Positions 8,179-15,600 of a DNA stretch of 37,940 bases are shown piece after piece; the first letter of the stretch is position 1; each line of letters begins with the position of its first letter. This DNA is from JANQUM01 sp047630355. Lineage in GTDB: Bacteria; Bacteroidota; Bacteroidia; Cytophagales; Spirosomataceae. The stretch is taken from assembly GCA_047630355.1 (NCBI GenBank), contig JBLHXN010000021.1, positions 1 to 37,940 on the forward strand, written 5' to 3'. The notes under the pieces were generated by a model. That model did no database searches, was not told the DNA's origin, and saw nothing but the letters and a program-made list of their open reading frames with translations. A program made the position numbers and the translations under genes.

Positions 8179-11100
8179 ATGGCGGGGATCTACTCCGTTG
8201 ACGTAAATACCGCTGGGTGTAACACCACCAAAGAAACCACCGTAGAAGCGTTAGAGTGCAAAGTCTTCATCTCCGCAACCAACCCCACTACCGGAGAAGA
8301 AACCTACAAACTGGCACGCTCCACTACCGAAACCGACACCTTTGAGCCGCTGACTTTAAGCTTGAGCAATTACGACGGCTCTGCTGACTTCTCTGCCTAC
8401 CGGATTGAATGGTACCACGACGGCGACTTGATGACGGGTAAAATACAACCTACCCTTAGCACCGCTCTGATTGGCGAATACACCGCCCGTATTACGCTCA
8501 AATCTAATCCCAACACGTTCTGCGAAACTACCGTGACCCTCTCCGGTACGCCGTGTCTTGAACTGGGCGACGCCAACGAAGAGTGTGACGCAAATTACAC
8601 CGTAGCAGCCCCCGACGCCCTGGCGAGCGGCATAACCCTCTCCGCCGGAGATGAATTTACCGCCGGAGACTTCTTAGTAACCGTAACCGAAGTTACCAGC
8701 GGCGACAAAGCCGGATGGAATGGTGAAGGCTACGTATCTATAAAAGTGGGCGGCATTGTGGAGTTAAAACGCCTTGCCGTAACCTTTGATGCCGCCGTGG
8801 TAAATTCCTGCTACGAACTCTCCGCCGGGTCTGTCAAAACCGCCTACGACCCGACTTGGAGTAATATATTGGATGTGGATGCGGTGGTTTGTGATTTCAA
8901 GTCTTTGGCTAACGAAGCAAATCTACTACTTCTTGAAATAGTTGACGATTCTCAATTGTTAGATTGTGAAGAATCTTCTATTCAGAAATTCAGAAATTAC
9001 ATTTCCAAAATTGAAAACGTAAGTAATAAAATTGATAATTCTTGCGACTTAGAGTTCTATGAGAAAAAGCGTCTTACAGATAGACTGGAAGCATTGAAGA
9101 ATAGTTGTATTTGCTTGCTGAATACTAAGTGCCCTTCAAGCAGTAGTGCAAGGGTCGCCCAATCAAGCAGTGCGAGAGTCTCGCAAACAAATCAAGAGTG
9201 TGATGCGGACGTATCGCAAGTTGCATCAGATTTACAAAATGAAATAGACGAGCTAAAAGACAACAAAGAAAAGACAGAAAGGGTAGTATGGAAAGATCCA
9301 AATGGGAATCCTCACCTCTATAACTTTTCATATTTTGCGTCTCACAATAACGAGGTAAGGTCGTATTTTAATTCTATTTCTTCATCACTTAATGGAGCAC
9401 CACTTGGTATGCAAGAGGGTGGCAAGACATTTATATGGAATCAAGTGGCTGGAGAATATCTCGAGGTCACTGGTTACGATGCATCAAGCTCGCCTATTTG
9501 GTCAACTAACCCAGCACCATTAAAACCAGCTACAGAATACTCTTACTACAGGAAATATTTTTATGAAACGGATTTAGACTGTTACACGCAAAAATATGAC
9601 TTAGAAGATAAAAAAGTTGGAGAGATTGTTAGGTATCCCGGCTGCGTATTATATCAAGGAGACGCTGACGGACCAAAAGTTCGAGATATTGATTGTGATG
9701 AACTTCCTGAAACTATTTCCGTAGCCTCTCTTATCGAAAATCGATTTCACTTAGGTAGTAACTTTACTTGTTTACTTGGGCTTGAATTGAACGATAGGAT
9801 ACGTTTATTGGAAGAACTCTCCGCAACGGAAGATTTCATAAACGACTGTGTGAATATTTACCAAAATGACCCAGATTTTAATGTTGGAAACTGTTATGAG
9901 AGCCTCTTTAGGAATCTAATAATTTCAACTCCTCAAGGACAGCAACGGGCTGTACTTAATGCGATAAAAGAAAAGAAAATCTACGTGAGGATTTTTAATT
10001 CTCTTCAATTTAATACGCTTGATGTAGTCTTGAAAGAGATTGCCGGGATGATCAGCAAAGAATTCCAACCGACATTAAAATACCATGAATACGGTACGAT
10101 TTCTAACATAACAGGAGATGATTACTTTTTAGATTATGAGAACTCTAAAATACTAACTTACCGTGATGGTGTAGGAGTAAATATCGATAATAATGGTACA
10201 ATTACCTTCACAACAACACGGATAAAGTATTACGAGAATGCCGGAACTGTACCTTACACGTCTCGCCAGTTGTTTGATGACCCCTATGAATACGTATGGG
10301 TACACTTCGAAGAAGCTATACCAGGTACCAAATACACAGAGAATAGTAATTTTCTAATGCCTGTGTATCAAGCTGTCTTCTTTTTTAATGAAAGACACAG
10401 AGAAGAAGTAATAGCGACATCAAAAGTCGCATTGGAGGTAGCTGCTTTTGCAATCGGTGCTGGCGAAATATCCGCAGCTATTCGTGTTTGGAGAGCTTCG
10501 AGGTCACTATACTCAGCATTTTTAGTCGGAAAAGCAGTCACTGACATTGGAGTTGGAGTTGTGGATATTGTTGTCAGTAATACATTAGCCAAACAATGGG
10601 AGCAAACGGTAGAAGGCCGAGAACTCTTGGAAAAGTATAACCGCATAATGCTCGGGCTAACTGTAGGTACGCTGTCAGTAGATGTTTACAACTTAGCATT
10701 CTCAAGAAGGGGAATTTCAGGTATAATTGATGAAAATACGGACATAAATAAAGTTAAAAATGCAGTAGATGAAGTACTGGCAATATCAGATGATTTCTAT
10801 TTATTCTTAACAAATAGTTATCCGAAATTAGCAAAGAAATATAAAGATTTAAGTGAAGATGCCAGACTGCTATTCAGAAGTGATTTTAGCAACAACGCAA
10901 ACATTTTAGCTGATTTTAACAGCGGTTCAATAAAGGTTTCTATTTGGGATGAATTGACGACTCTGAACAGGGTAGGTTTATCTAAAAATGAGACTGCGTT
11001 AAAGTTTCTTAGTCAAATTGACGGTACAGAAGCAGCAATAGCCCTTAAACGTAAATTACTGCTTGTATTAGATGACCCCAAATTACTACAATTCATTACT

Positions 11101-11715
11101 GATTTTGGAAGCGATTTCAGAAAATTAGCTATATTTGAAGGCAATACAGAATTGATTGATAGTTGGAAGTTCTTAGATGATGCAGGGGTAGATGATGCTA
11201 TTAGAAAGAATATTGATGCTATCACAGACCCTGATGCAGCACTGGATGCGATTCAGGCATCAGGAAAAGCCAAACCAACATGGCCAGAAATACAAGCCTT
11301 ATTTAAAAGAGGTAATGATTACAATACTAAAGCGAGAGCAATATATGGTGATGACTTTGTTGAAGTAGTATTGAAAGGAGTAGATGGAAAAGCAGGGAAA
11401 CGATTAGATACATACATACCTCCTTCAAATGGGAAAGCTGGAGAGATAATTTCGAGAAAGGCTACAACTCTAAGTGAGATACAACCTAATACTTTTAAGA
11501 ATTATTTGAACGAACTGATAACTAAATATCCTAAAGGTGCTGAATTGAATTCAAGCAAATTCCCTTCAGGGACTACACTTGATGGAGATTATTTCTTAGA
11601 GATACCAACTTCAAATAAGTCATTCTTCGAATCAAGTACAGAGTTTCAAAAAGTGTTAAGTGACTTTAATACAGCTAAGGGGGTAGATGTCAAAATTAAA
11701 TATTTAGTAGAGTAG
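8179..11715 (+). CDS. Polymorphic toxin (5'-truncated), putative nuclease-like C-terminal domain
   Basis: The frame is open from 8104, and SDFTPDMAGIYSVDVNTAGC, which spans the nominal ATG at 8179, reads as the end of an Ig/PKD-like surface domain. No signal peptide is present, so the true N-terminal part is missing. Residues 1-240 are GC-rich secreted-protein modules (including VELKRLAVTFDAA). From about nt 8890 the DNA becomes AT-rich. The rest includes a linker with two SSSARV(A/S)Q repeats, a hydrophobic stretch (about 740-800) as often found before toxin domains, and a C-terminal domain (about 1040-1178) with GKRLDTY...GEIISRK and TF(K)NYLNEL...KYPKGAE. From memory, GEIVSRK-type modules end many Rhs and related polymorphic toxins. 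Asp1077, Glu1089 and Lys1094 could form a PD-(D/E)xK-like site (inference). A candidate immunity gene starts four bases later. Confidence 0.75.
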   Translation: MAGIYSVDVNTAGCNTTKETTVEALECKVFISATNPTTGEETYKLARSTTETDTFEPLTLSLSNYDGSADFSAYRIEWYHDGDLMTGKIQPTLSTALIGEYTARITLKSNPNTFCETTVTLSGTPCLELGDANEECDANYTVAAPDALASGITLSAGDEFTAGDFLVTVTEVTSGDKAGWNGEGYVSIKVGGIVELKRLAVTFDAAVVNSCYELSAGSVKTAYDPTWSNILDVDAVVCDFKSLANEANLLLLEIVDDSQLLDCEESSIQKFRNYISKIENVSNKIDNSCDLEFYEKKRLTDRLEALKNSCICLLNTKCPSSSSARVAQSSSARVSQTNQECDADVSQVASDLQNEIDELKDNKEKTERVVWKDPNGNPHLYNFSYFASHNNEVRSYFNSISSSLNGAPLGMQEGGKTFIWNQVAGEYLEVTGYDASSSPIWSTNPAPLKPATEYSYYRKYFYETDLDCYTQKYDLEDKKVGEIVRYPGCVLYQGDADGPKVRDIDCDELPETISVASLIENRFHLGSNFTCLLGLELNDRIRLLEELSATEDFINDCVNIYQNDPDFNVGNCYESLFRNLIISTPQGQQRAVLNAIKEKKIYVRIFNSLQFNTLDVVLKEIAGMISKEFQPTLKYHEYGTISNITGDDYFLDYENSKILTYRDGVGVNIDNNGTITFTTTRIKYYENAGTVPYTSRQLFDDPYEYVWVHFEEAIPGTKYTENSNFLMPVYQAVFFFNERHREEVIATSKVALEVAAFAIGAGEISAAIRVWRASRSLYSAFLVGKAVTDIGVGVVDIVVSNTLAKQWEQTVEGRELLEKYNRIMLGLTVGTLSVDVYNLAFSRRGISGIIDENTDINKVKNAVDEVLAISDDFYLFLTNSYPKLAKKYKDLSEDARLLFRSDFSNNANILADFNSGSIKVSIWDELTTLNRVGLSKNETALKFLSQIDGTEAAIALKRKLLLVLDDPKLLQFITDFGSDFRKLAIFEGNTELIDSWKFLDDAGVDDAIRKNIDAITDPDAALDAIQASGKAKPTWPEIQALFKRGNDYNTKARAIYGDDFVEVVLKGVDGKAGKRLDTYIPPSNGKAGEIISRKATTLSEIQPNTFKNYLNELITKYPKGAELNSSKFPSGTTLDGDYFLEIPTSNKSFFESSTEFQKVLSDFNTAKGVDVKIKYLVE

Positions 11716-11719
11716 TTTT

Positions 11720-12181
11720 ATGCAAGAGTTGATTTTAGAAATACTTAAGAAGATTGAACTAGACAAAGAATATGTAAAATTATGTCAGGCTAATTGTGAT
11801 TTTGATGGTAGATATAATCTCAATAGAAAAGAAATCGAACCCATTATAAAATCATTTGACCCTGATTTTAAATACATAGCAAAAGATAAGACGTTTTTGA
11901 AAGAAATTACTTTTAAAGAATTTACAGTGCGTTTTTTTATTGGGTTTAAAAGTGGGGTTATTGGTTTTGGATATTTGATTTGGAAGGAAGGAGAGAATCA
12001 TAATTATTATAAGGGGAATCTACATACTTTATCAAAACAAATTGATCCAGAATTTGATGAAAGAGTAGAATATAATTCTCCTATCGCTACTTCCTTAGAA
12101 GACTTCAAAAAGATATTATCTAAGTTTTTTGAGTTGTTTGAATCTTTTAAACAGCATTTTCAAGAAGCAGTAAAAAGCTGA
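11720..12181 (+). CDS. Candidate immunity protein of the large toxin
   Basis: A 153-residue, AT-rich, charged protein without signal peptide or membrane helix, hence probably cytoplasmic. That is where immunity to a nuclease-type toxin would be needed. It begins four bases after the toxin stop, in the same direction, the standard position of an immunity gene. It shares the low GC of the toxin's 3' part and ends at a strong terminator. No family was recognised; the role comes from position. Confidence 0.65.
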   Translation: MQELILEILKKIELDKEYVKLCQANCDFDGRYNLNRKEIEPIIKSFDPDFKYIAKDKTFLKEITFKEFTVRFFIGFKSGVIGFGYLIWKEGENHNYYKGNLHTLSKQIDPEFDERVEYNSPIATSLEDFKKILSKFFELFESFKQHFQEAVKS

Positions 12182-12187
12182 TTTAGG

Positions 12188-12214
12188 AAGCCTCACAGAA
12201 GTGGGGCTTTTTTT
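12188..12214. terminator. Bidirectional terminator between immunity gene and XRE remnant
   Basis: AAGCCTCAC pairs with GTGGGGCTT (9 bp, one T-G pair, AGAA loop), followed by TTTTT on the plus strand. A run of A residues before it is short, so it works best for the plus-strand toxin/immunity operon. It also overlaps the stop of the convergent XRE remnant. Confidence 0.75.
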
Positions 12215-12498
12215 ATGAGCCATAAGCAGCCCTAGCCTTAGAATCTCTAATATAAGTATCAATAATATCAAAAAGCTTACTTTGTGAGTTAGCATCCATT
12301 TTTTGAATCCCTTCCAATCTTTTGACAGCTTCATTGTCATACTTGCCAAACCGTTCTCTTCCGAGCATATAATCAACAGAAACCTCTAACGCATCAGCAA
12401 GCTTGGTAGTGATCTCGATAGAAGGAGAATGCTCACCACGTTCATATTTACCAATAATATCACGAGAAACGTCTACAGCCTTAGCAAGGTCAGTTTTT
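12213..12498 (-). pseudogene. XRE-family HTH regulator missing its N-terminus
   Basis: Minus-strand translation gives KTDLAKAVDVSRDIIGKYER, then GEHSPSIEITTKLADALEVSVDYMLGRERF and about 45 further residues, ending KARAAYGS with TAA at 12215-12213. This is the second half of a Cro/CI helix-turn-helix (recognition helix and YERGEHSPS turn intact) plus a C-terminal tail. The first about 20 residues, normally ...LRQERGLT, are missing: the frame runs directly into the left REP hairpin at 12526-12499 and no ATG or credible start exists. The REP/RAYT unit therefore interrupts or replaced the 5' end. It lies convergent to the toxin operon. Confidence 0.8.
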
Positions 12499-12526
12499 CG
12501 TGGTGTTGGGTCTTTCGACCCGACAC
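12499..12526 (+). repeat. REP hairpin, left copy
   Basis: CGTG followed by a hairpin with 10-bp arms (GTGTTGGGTC and GACCCGACAC, one T-G pair) and TTTC loop. It is the inverted counterpart of 13147-13174 with a single base difference over 28 positions, and the two bracket the RAYT gene, as is typical of REP elements next to their transposase. Confidence 0.85.
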
Positions 12527-12555
12527 ATATAGCAGTACTTTAAAAACCAATAAAA

Positions 12556-13123
12556 ATGGGGTTGAGAAACAGAAGCCAGTTAAAGCATAAGCGATGCTTT
12601 TTTGTGACCACAACTTGCAATCAGTGGTTGCATATCTTTGATAGCCCGCCGTATTTTGAGTTGATTAGTGACAGTTTGAACTTTGTGGCTGACAAGTACA
12701 ATGCCGAAGTTTTGGGTTACGTTTTCATGCCGAATCATCTTCATTTCATCATTACATTTAATGAAGAAGAAAACCAGCTTAGTAACTTGATGCGGGATTT
12801 GAATCGGACTGGCGACCCAGAAGTTTACTTCGACTCATATCCGTCGATTGCTACAAGAAGCGGGCAAAACAGAATTGTTGCAAAAGCTTGTATTTGAAGA
12901 AAAGCGGCAAAAGTATAAAATTTGAATGGACGGCTTCGACGATGTTTGGTTAGGGAAACGTGAAATTGTGGAGACTAAATTAAAGTATATCCACGACAAC
13001 CCGATGCAACCGCACTGGGCTATGGCAGATAAACCCACTGACTACCCGTATTCAAGTGCTGGGTTTGACTATTCCGAACGAAAGAGTGATGTAAATCTAA
13101 CCCATTACTTGGAGTGTTTTTGA
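12556..13123 (+). pseudogene. REP-associated tyrosine transposase (RAYT), inactivated
   Basis: The N-terminal part (113 codons) has CFFVTTTCNQW and the HUH metal-binding motif MPNHLH (His61, His63) of Y1 transposases. Near 12808-12823 the frame is lost: where relatives read LMRDLKKFTSTHIRR, about 16 extra bases separate LMRDL from KFTSTHIRRLLQEAGK, which continues in the next frame. That frame then meets a TGA at 12923-12925 in YKI*MDGFDDVW, where Trp (TGG) is usual. It resumes to KLKYIHDNPMQPHW, the C-terminal helix that probably carries the catalytic Tyr. Two independent lesions make this a pseudogene; all motifs are otherwise kept, so inactivation is recent. Confidence 0.9.
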
Positions 13124-13129
13124 GGTAAA

Positions 13130-13567
13130 TTGCTCGGTTTGTTAATGTGTCGGGTCGAAAGACCCTACACCACGGGAGAGAGCCGAGATGCTCACGGTGT
13201 AAATTTACCTGGTTTTACAACGGAAGGTTACGGTGTGTTGTTCAGTATGATGGGAGGAACCCAGCAGGTTAGGGTTTTAGTTAAAGAACTAAACATAGCG
13301 AACAATAAGTTGGATGCTGAATTAGTTGTACAACTCATGGATATTTTCGGGGCAGATGAAGGCGATTGGGCAACGAAATTTAGTCCGAGAGCAGAACAAT
13401 TTAATTGGAAGCTCTCAGTTGTTGATGAGTTGCTTTCAAATAACGCCAAACAGAGTTTGGTTGCTTTTTATGCTTTACAAAAACAACGTGGATATAACCC
13501 GTTCCGAGTAATAAATACTTTTAAAATTACCTTAGATAACGTTTCTTTAGATGCAAAGCCTGATTAA
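13130..13567 (+). CDS. Orphan toxin C-terminal module 1
   Basis: The nominal TTG start lies before and within the right REP, so the first about 20 codons are not genuine and the module is 5'-truncated. From about residue 24 it reads HGVNLPGFTTEGYGVLFSM, then ...LVVQLMDIFGADEGDW...SLVAFYALQKQRGYNPFRVI. The pattern DxFGxDxxD followed by a WY/FYxLQ...GYxPF block aligns with orphan module 2 and resembles the DUF3289 family, from memory. It overlaps the next gene by 17 bases (translational coupling). Without an N-terminal export part it cannot be delivered. It looks like a toxin tip left behind by recombination, kept with its immunity gene. Confidence 0.6.
   Translation: MLGLLMCRVERPYTTGESRDAHGVNLPGFTTEGYGVLFSMMGGTQQVRVLVKELNIANNKLDAELVVQLMDIFGADEGDWATKFSPRAEQFNWKLSVVDELLSNNAKQSLVAFYALQKQRGYNPFRVINTFKITLDNVSLDAKPD
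13147..13174 (-). repeat. REP hairpin, right copy
   Basis: GTGTCGGGTC, GAAA loop, GACCCTACAC, then CACG: the reverse complement of the left REP apart from one base. It sits 24 bases after the RAYT stop and directly before the open frame of orphan toxin module 1. The first residues of that frame (about MCRVERPYTTGE) are translated REP. Confidence 0.85.
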
Positions 13568-14111
13568 GTTTATACTAAGCCTGTTTAGGTTTATAGTTAA
13601 GTCTATACTTGTTTTATTGACCATTTATGGCATTATAAAAGTGAGCGTTTATGCTTACGATAATTATCCGTGCAGCTTAGAAGATGCCGTAATAGTTAAC
13701 TGTCCAAGAAAGACCAGAGAAGTTGATAAAACTATTTTCGGTGTCATAAATTACAGTGTTAATGGATTTTGTACTAACTATGATGAATCTTCTGAGGAAG
13801 CCTTTTTAAAAAGGGTAGATGCCATAATTGCTGATTATTGCTCCAGGATTGACAAGAAAAAATATGATTATGTTGGGTTTAGATTTTACGATAGCTGTTT
13901 AAATGATTGTCCTGAATATGACCCTAACGACCCAACAAGCGAACCTATTTTTAATGATGTTGTTGAGGATTGTTACGGAAAAGAAATATTATCATGTGGA
14001 GTAAGATTTAATGAAAATGGCAAATACTCACTCTCTTCGGATAAAATCAAAAGTCATCCTTTAAAAGAGAATGGAAAACGTGATGTGTTTTATCGGGATA
14101 TTGAGTTGTAG
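13551..14111 (+). CDS. Membrane-anchored candidate immunity protein for module 1
   Basis: 186 residues with one N-terminal transmembrane helix (about residues 9-32, FRFIVKSILVLLTIYGIIKVSVY). The rest is soluble and has at least seven Cys (for example NYPCSLEDAVIVNC, DSCLNDC, EDCYGKEILSC), which suggests a disulfide-rich periplasmic domain. The ATG lies inside the end of toxin module 1, so translation is probably coupled. Location and topology fit an immunity protein guarding the periplasm, implying the cognate toxin acts there. No family recognised. Confidence 0.6.
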   Translation: MQSLIKFILSLFRFIVKSILVLLTIYGIIKVSVYAYDNYPCSLEDAVIVNCPRKTREVDKTIFGVINYSVNGFCTNYDESSEEAFLKRVDAIIADYCSRIDKKKYDYVGFRFYDSCLNDCPEYDPNDPTSEPIFNDVVEDCYGKEILSCGVRFNENGKYSLSSDKIKSHPLKENGKRDVFYRDIEL

Positions 14112-14145
14112 TTAACCTCAAACGCCTCGCCGTGACCTTTGATGC
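14111..14145 (+). repeat. Relic of the toxin backbone module (VNLKRLAVTFDA)
   Basis: Directly after the stop of the module-1 immunity gene the DNA encodes VNLKRLAVTFDA, nearly the same as VELKRLAVTFDAA in the large toxin (about nt 8758-8796); the underlying bases agree at most positions. It has no start or ORF of its own and breaks off at the third REP. It marks the backbone of a second, lost toxin gene. Confidence 0.75.
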
Positions 14146-14149
14146 TTTT

Positions 14150-14173
14150 CGTGGTGTTGGGTCTTTCGACCAC
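14150..14173 (+). repeat. Third, imperfect REP copy
   Basis: CGTGGTGTTGGGTCTTTCG matches the left REP, including the preceding T-run, then diverges after GACC, leaving a short GGTC/GACC hairpin. It lies exactly between the toxin backbone relic and orphan toxin module 2. Confidence 0.75.
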
Positions 14174-14175
14174 AA

Positions 14176-14772
14176 GTGTCGGGCATGATTTTCAATATGC
14201 CAAATATTGTTTTAAAATTAGTTAATTTGGTTCATGAAACAACCGAAACTGACTATCAAGCAGCTCTGATTTTTGAATTGCAGAAAGGTGCGGTTTCGTA
14301 CATTGAAAAGCTGAGGAATAAGGATATTGGAGCAGAACTTAAACTCGTTGGGAAGGAAATTGATGGCACAACGAAGTATAATACTGAACTCACTACTGTT
14401 GACCCTTTAGTATGGAGTCCAACGGGTATTGCCAGATGGGATATTCCAAGTCCTTTGTTGAGAGAAAAGACACTTATTGGTATCCCGACATCAACTGGAA
14501 TTTCAATAACAGTAAATGATACACAGGGTATGGATGTATATTTAAAAAGGTTTATGTGGAATCCAGATGCAAGAGTATTTAGTGCTGACTTTGAGTTTGA
14601 AATCTTCGACCACTACGGCTTAGATCAATGTGATATAGATGAAGCTTGCGGGAAAAGTTTCTTTGATAAGCCTGGGTTTTTATCTTGGTTTATGCTTCAG
14701 AGATATTATGGATACAAACCCTTCATCACTATCATCAAATTTGATAAAAGTTTAGAACGTATCAGTTATTAA
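14176..14772 (+). CDS. Orphan toxin C-terminal module 2
   Basis: 198 residues from a GTG next to the third REP; ATGs at 14185 and 14197 are alternatives, and the natural start has probably been lost. N-terminal part: IVLKLVNLVHETTETDYQAAL. C-terminal part: GISITVNDTQGMDVYLKRF, FEIFDHYGLDQCDID, then LSWFMLQRYYGYKPFITII. The last block aligns with orphan module 1 (FGADEGDW / FYALQKQRGYNPFRVI), so the two are divergent members of one toxin family, DUF3289-like. It has no signal peptide. A candidate immunity gene follows after five bases. Confidence 0.6.
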   Translation: MSGMIFNMPNIVLKLVNLVHETTETDYQAALIFELQKGAVSYIEKLRNKDIGAELKLVGKEIDGTTKYNTELTTVDPLVWSPTGIARWDIPSPLLREKTLIGIPTSTGISITVNDTQGMDVYLKRFMWNPDARVFSADFEFEIFDHYGLDQCDIDEACGKSFFDKPGFLSWFMLQRYYGYKPFITIIKFDKSLERISY

Positions 14773-14777
14773 TCTAC

Positions 14778-15407
14778 ATGAAGAAAATTACTTTAAGTCT
14801 GGTATTTGGATTTGGCATGGTCGGGTTGTATTTAGTTTTTTGGCATACTTCAATTTATAAATTTGATTGGAAATATGGTAAAAGCCGAATCAAACACTTG
14901 AATATATATTTTATTTCGAACCCTCCCAATAACGAGTTTGACGAGCTTAACTTAATTGTTGGTCACCTAAAAACATTATCTCTTGATGAATACATGAGTC
15001 GAAGTCATTTTGGGATTGCATACATGAAAGAAACTTTTCAAACGAATAGGTTTTACAGAGATGACTACTGGGACTCCGATGATGGTTGGACGTATCAATA
15101 CAATTTGAATCGAATTAATTATTGTTTTGTTGTTAGTAGTTTTCATAAGCAAAAGTTTTCTCAATGCACTAATATTAAGTTTTCAAAATTCATTCCACTT
15201 ATTGATAGTTCAAGTATAGCAAAGGACTTTTTATTCGATGAGTATTATAACTTCTACTTTATTGAAGGCCTATCAAAATCATCTAAAAAAAACTGGCTGA
15301 GGATTTATTATAAAGATAACAAGGTGGTTCGCTGTGATACTAACTATGTTCCTACTGAGGTATTACATATAAAGAACACAGGTAAGTGGGAAAATTTAAA
15401 ACGGTGA
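14778..15407 (+). CDS. Membrane-anchored candidate immunity protein for module 2
   Basis: 209 residues with an N-terminal hydrophobic segment (residues 4-24, ITLSLVFGFGMVGLYLVFW) that may be a signal anchor, followed by an aromatic-rich, AT-rich soluble domain with few Cys. It starts five bases after toxin module 2. It shows no visible similarity to the module-1 immunity protein, as expected when immunity genes diverge with their toxins. Same topology and position as the module-1 partner, so the same role is inferred; no family recognised. Confidence 0.55.
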   Translation: MKKITLSLVFGFGMVGLYLVFWHTSIYKFDWKYGKSRIKHLNIYFISNPPNNEFDELNLIVGHLKTLSLDEYMSRSHFGIAYMKETFQTNRFYRDDYWDSDDGWTYQYNLNRINYCFVVSSFHKQKFSQCTNIKFSKFIPLIDSSSIAKDFLFDEYYNFYFIEGLSKSSKKNWLRIYYKDNKVVRCDTNYVPTEVLHIKNTGKWENLKR

Positions 15408-15459
15408 ACTGCTAAGCTCTTTTATTTTCTTACACCGTAGCAGTCCTGCTGTCCTGCTG

Positions 15460-15600
15460 TCCGATGGTTGCACCGTCGGACGGGTGTCCGCCGAGTTACA
15501 CTCGGCATAGCCCTAACTTTTTTAACTATTTCCACCCAAAAGGCGTAGGATAAGGAAAGCATAGTACGGTAAAACCGGGTTTCAGCCCCGGCCGTTTTAC
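15460..15600. repeat. Cluster of three REP-like hairpins in a 380-base intergenic region
   Basis: TCCGATGGT...ACCGTCGGA (15460-15480), GCCGAG...CTCGGC (15490-15506) and GTAAAACCGGG...CCGGCCGTTTTAC (15569-15600) are separate hairpins; a direct repeat GTCCTGCT precedes them. They differ from the CGTGGTGT REP type. No gene is visible between 15408 and 15789, and none of the hairpins has a T-tract, so they are more likely mobile REP-type repeats than terminators. Confidence 0.6.

Larger units (their letters stand above)
12499..13174 (+). mobile_element. REP-RAYT unit (transposase flanked by inverted REP hairpins)
   Basis: Two REP hairpins in inverted orientation enclose one Y1 (IS200/IS605-related) transposase gene. 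RAYT transposases are single-copy domesticated relatives that act on nearby REP hairpins. The left end abuts the truncated XRE gene; the right end abuts orphan toxin module 1. A third, imperfect REP lies at 14150. The transposase is now broken, so the unit is presumably immobile unless supplied in trans. Confidence 0.75.

Noticed and set aside
12923..12925. UGA recoding (selenocysteine or Trp) in the transposase
   Set aside because: The same gene also has a frameshifting insertion, and all other genes here use UGA as stop.
12499..14173. REP copies read as a CRISPR array
   Set aside because: Only three copies, in both orientations, with very unequal spacing and genes between them; they are hairpins linked to a RAYT.
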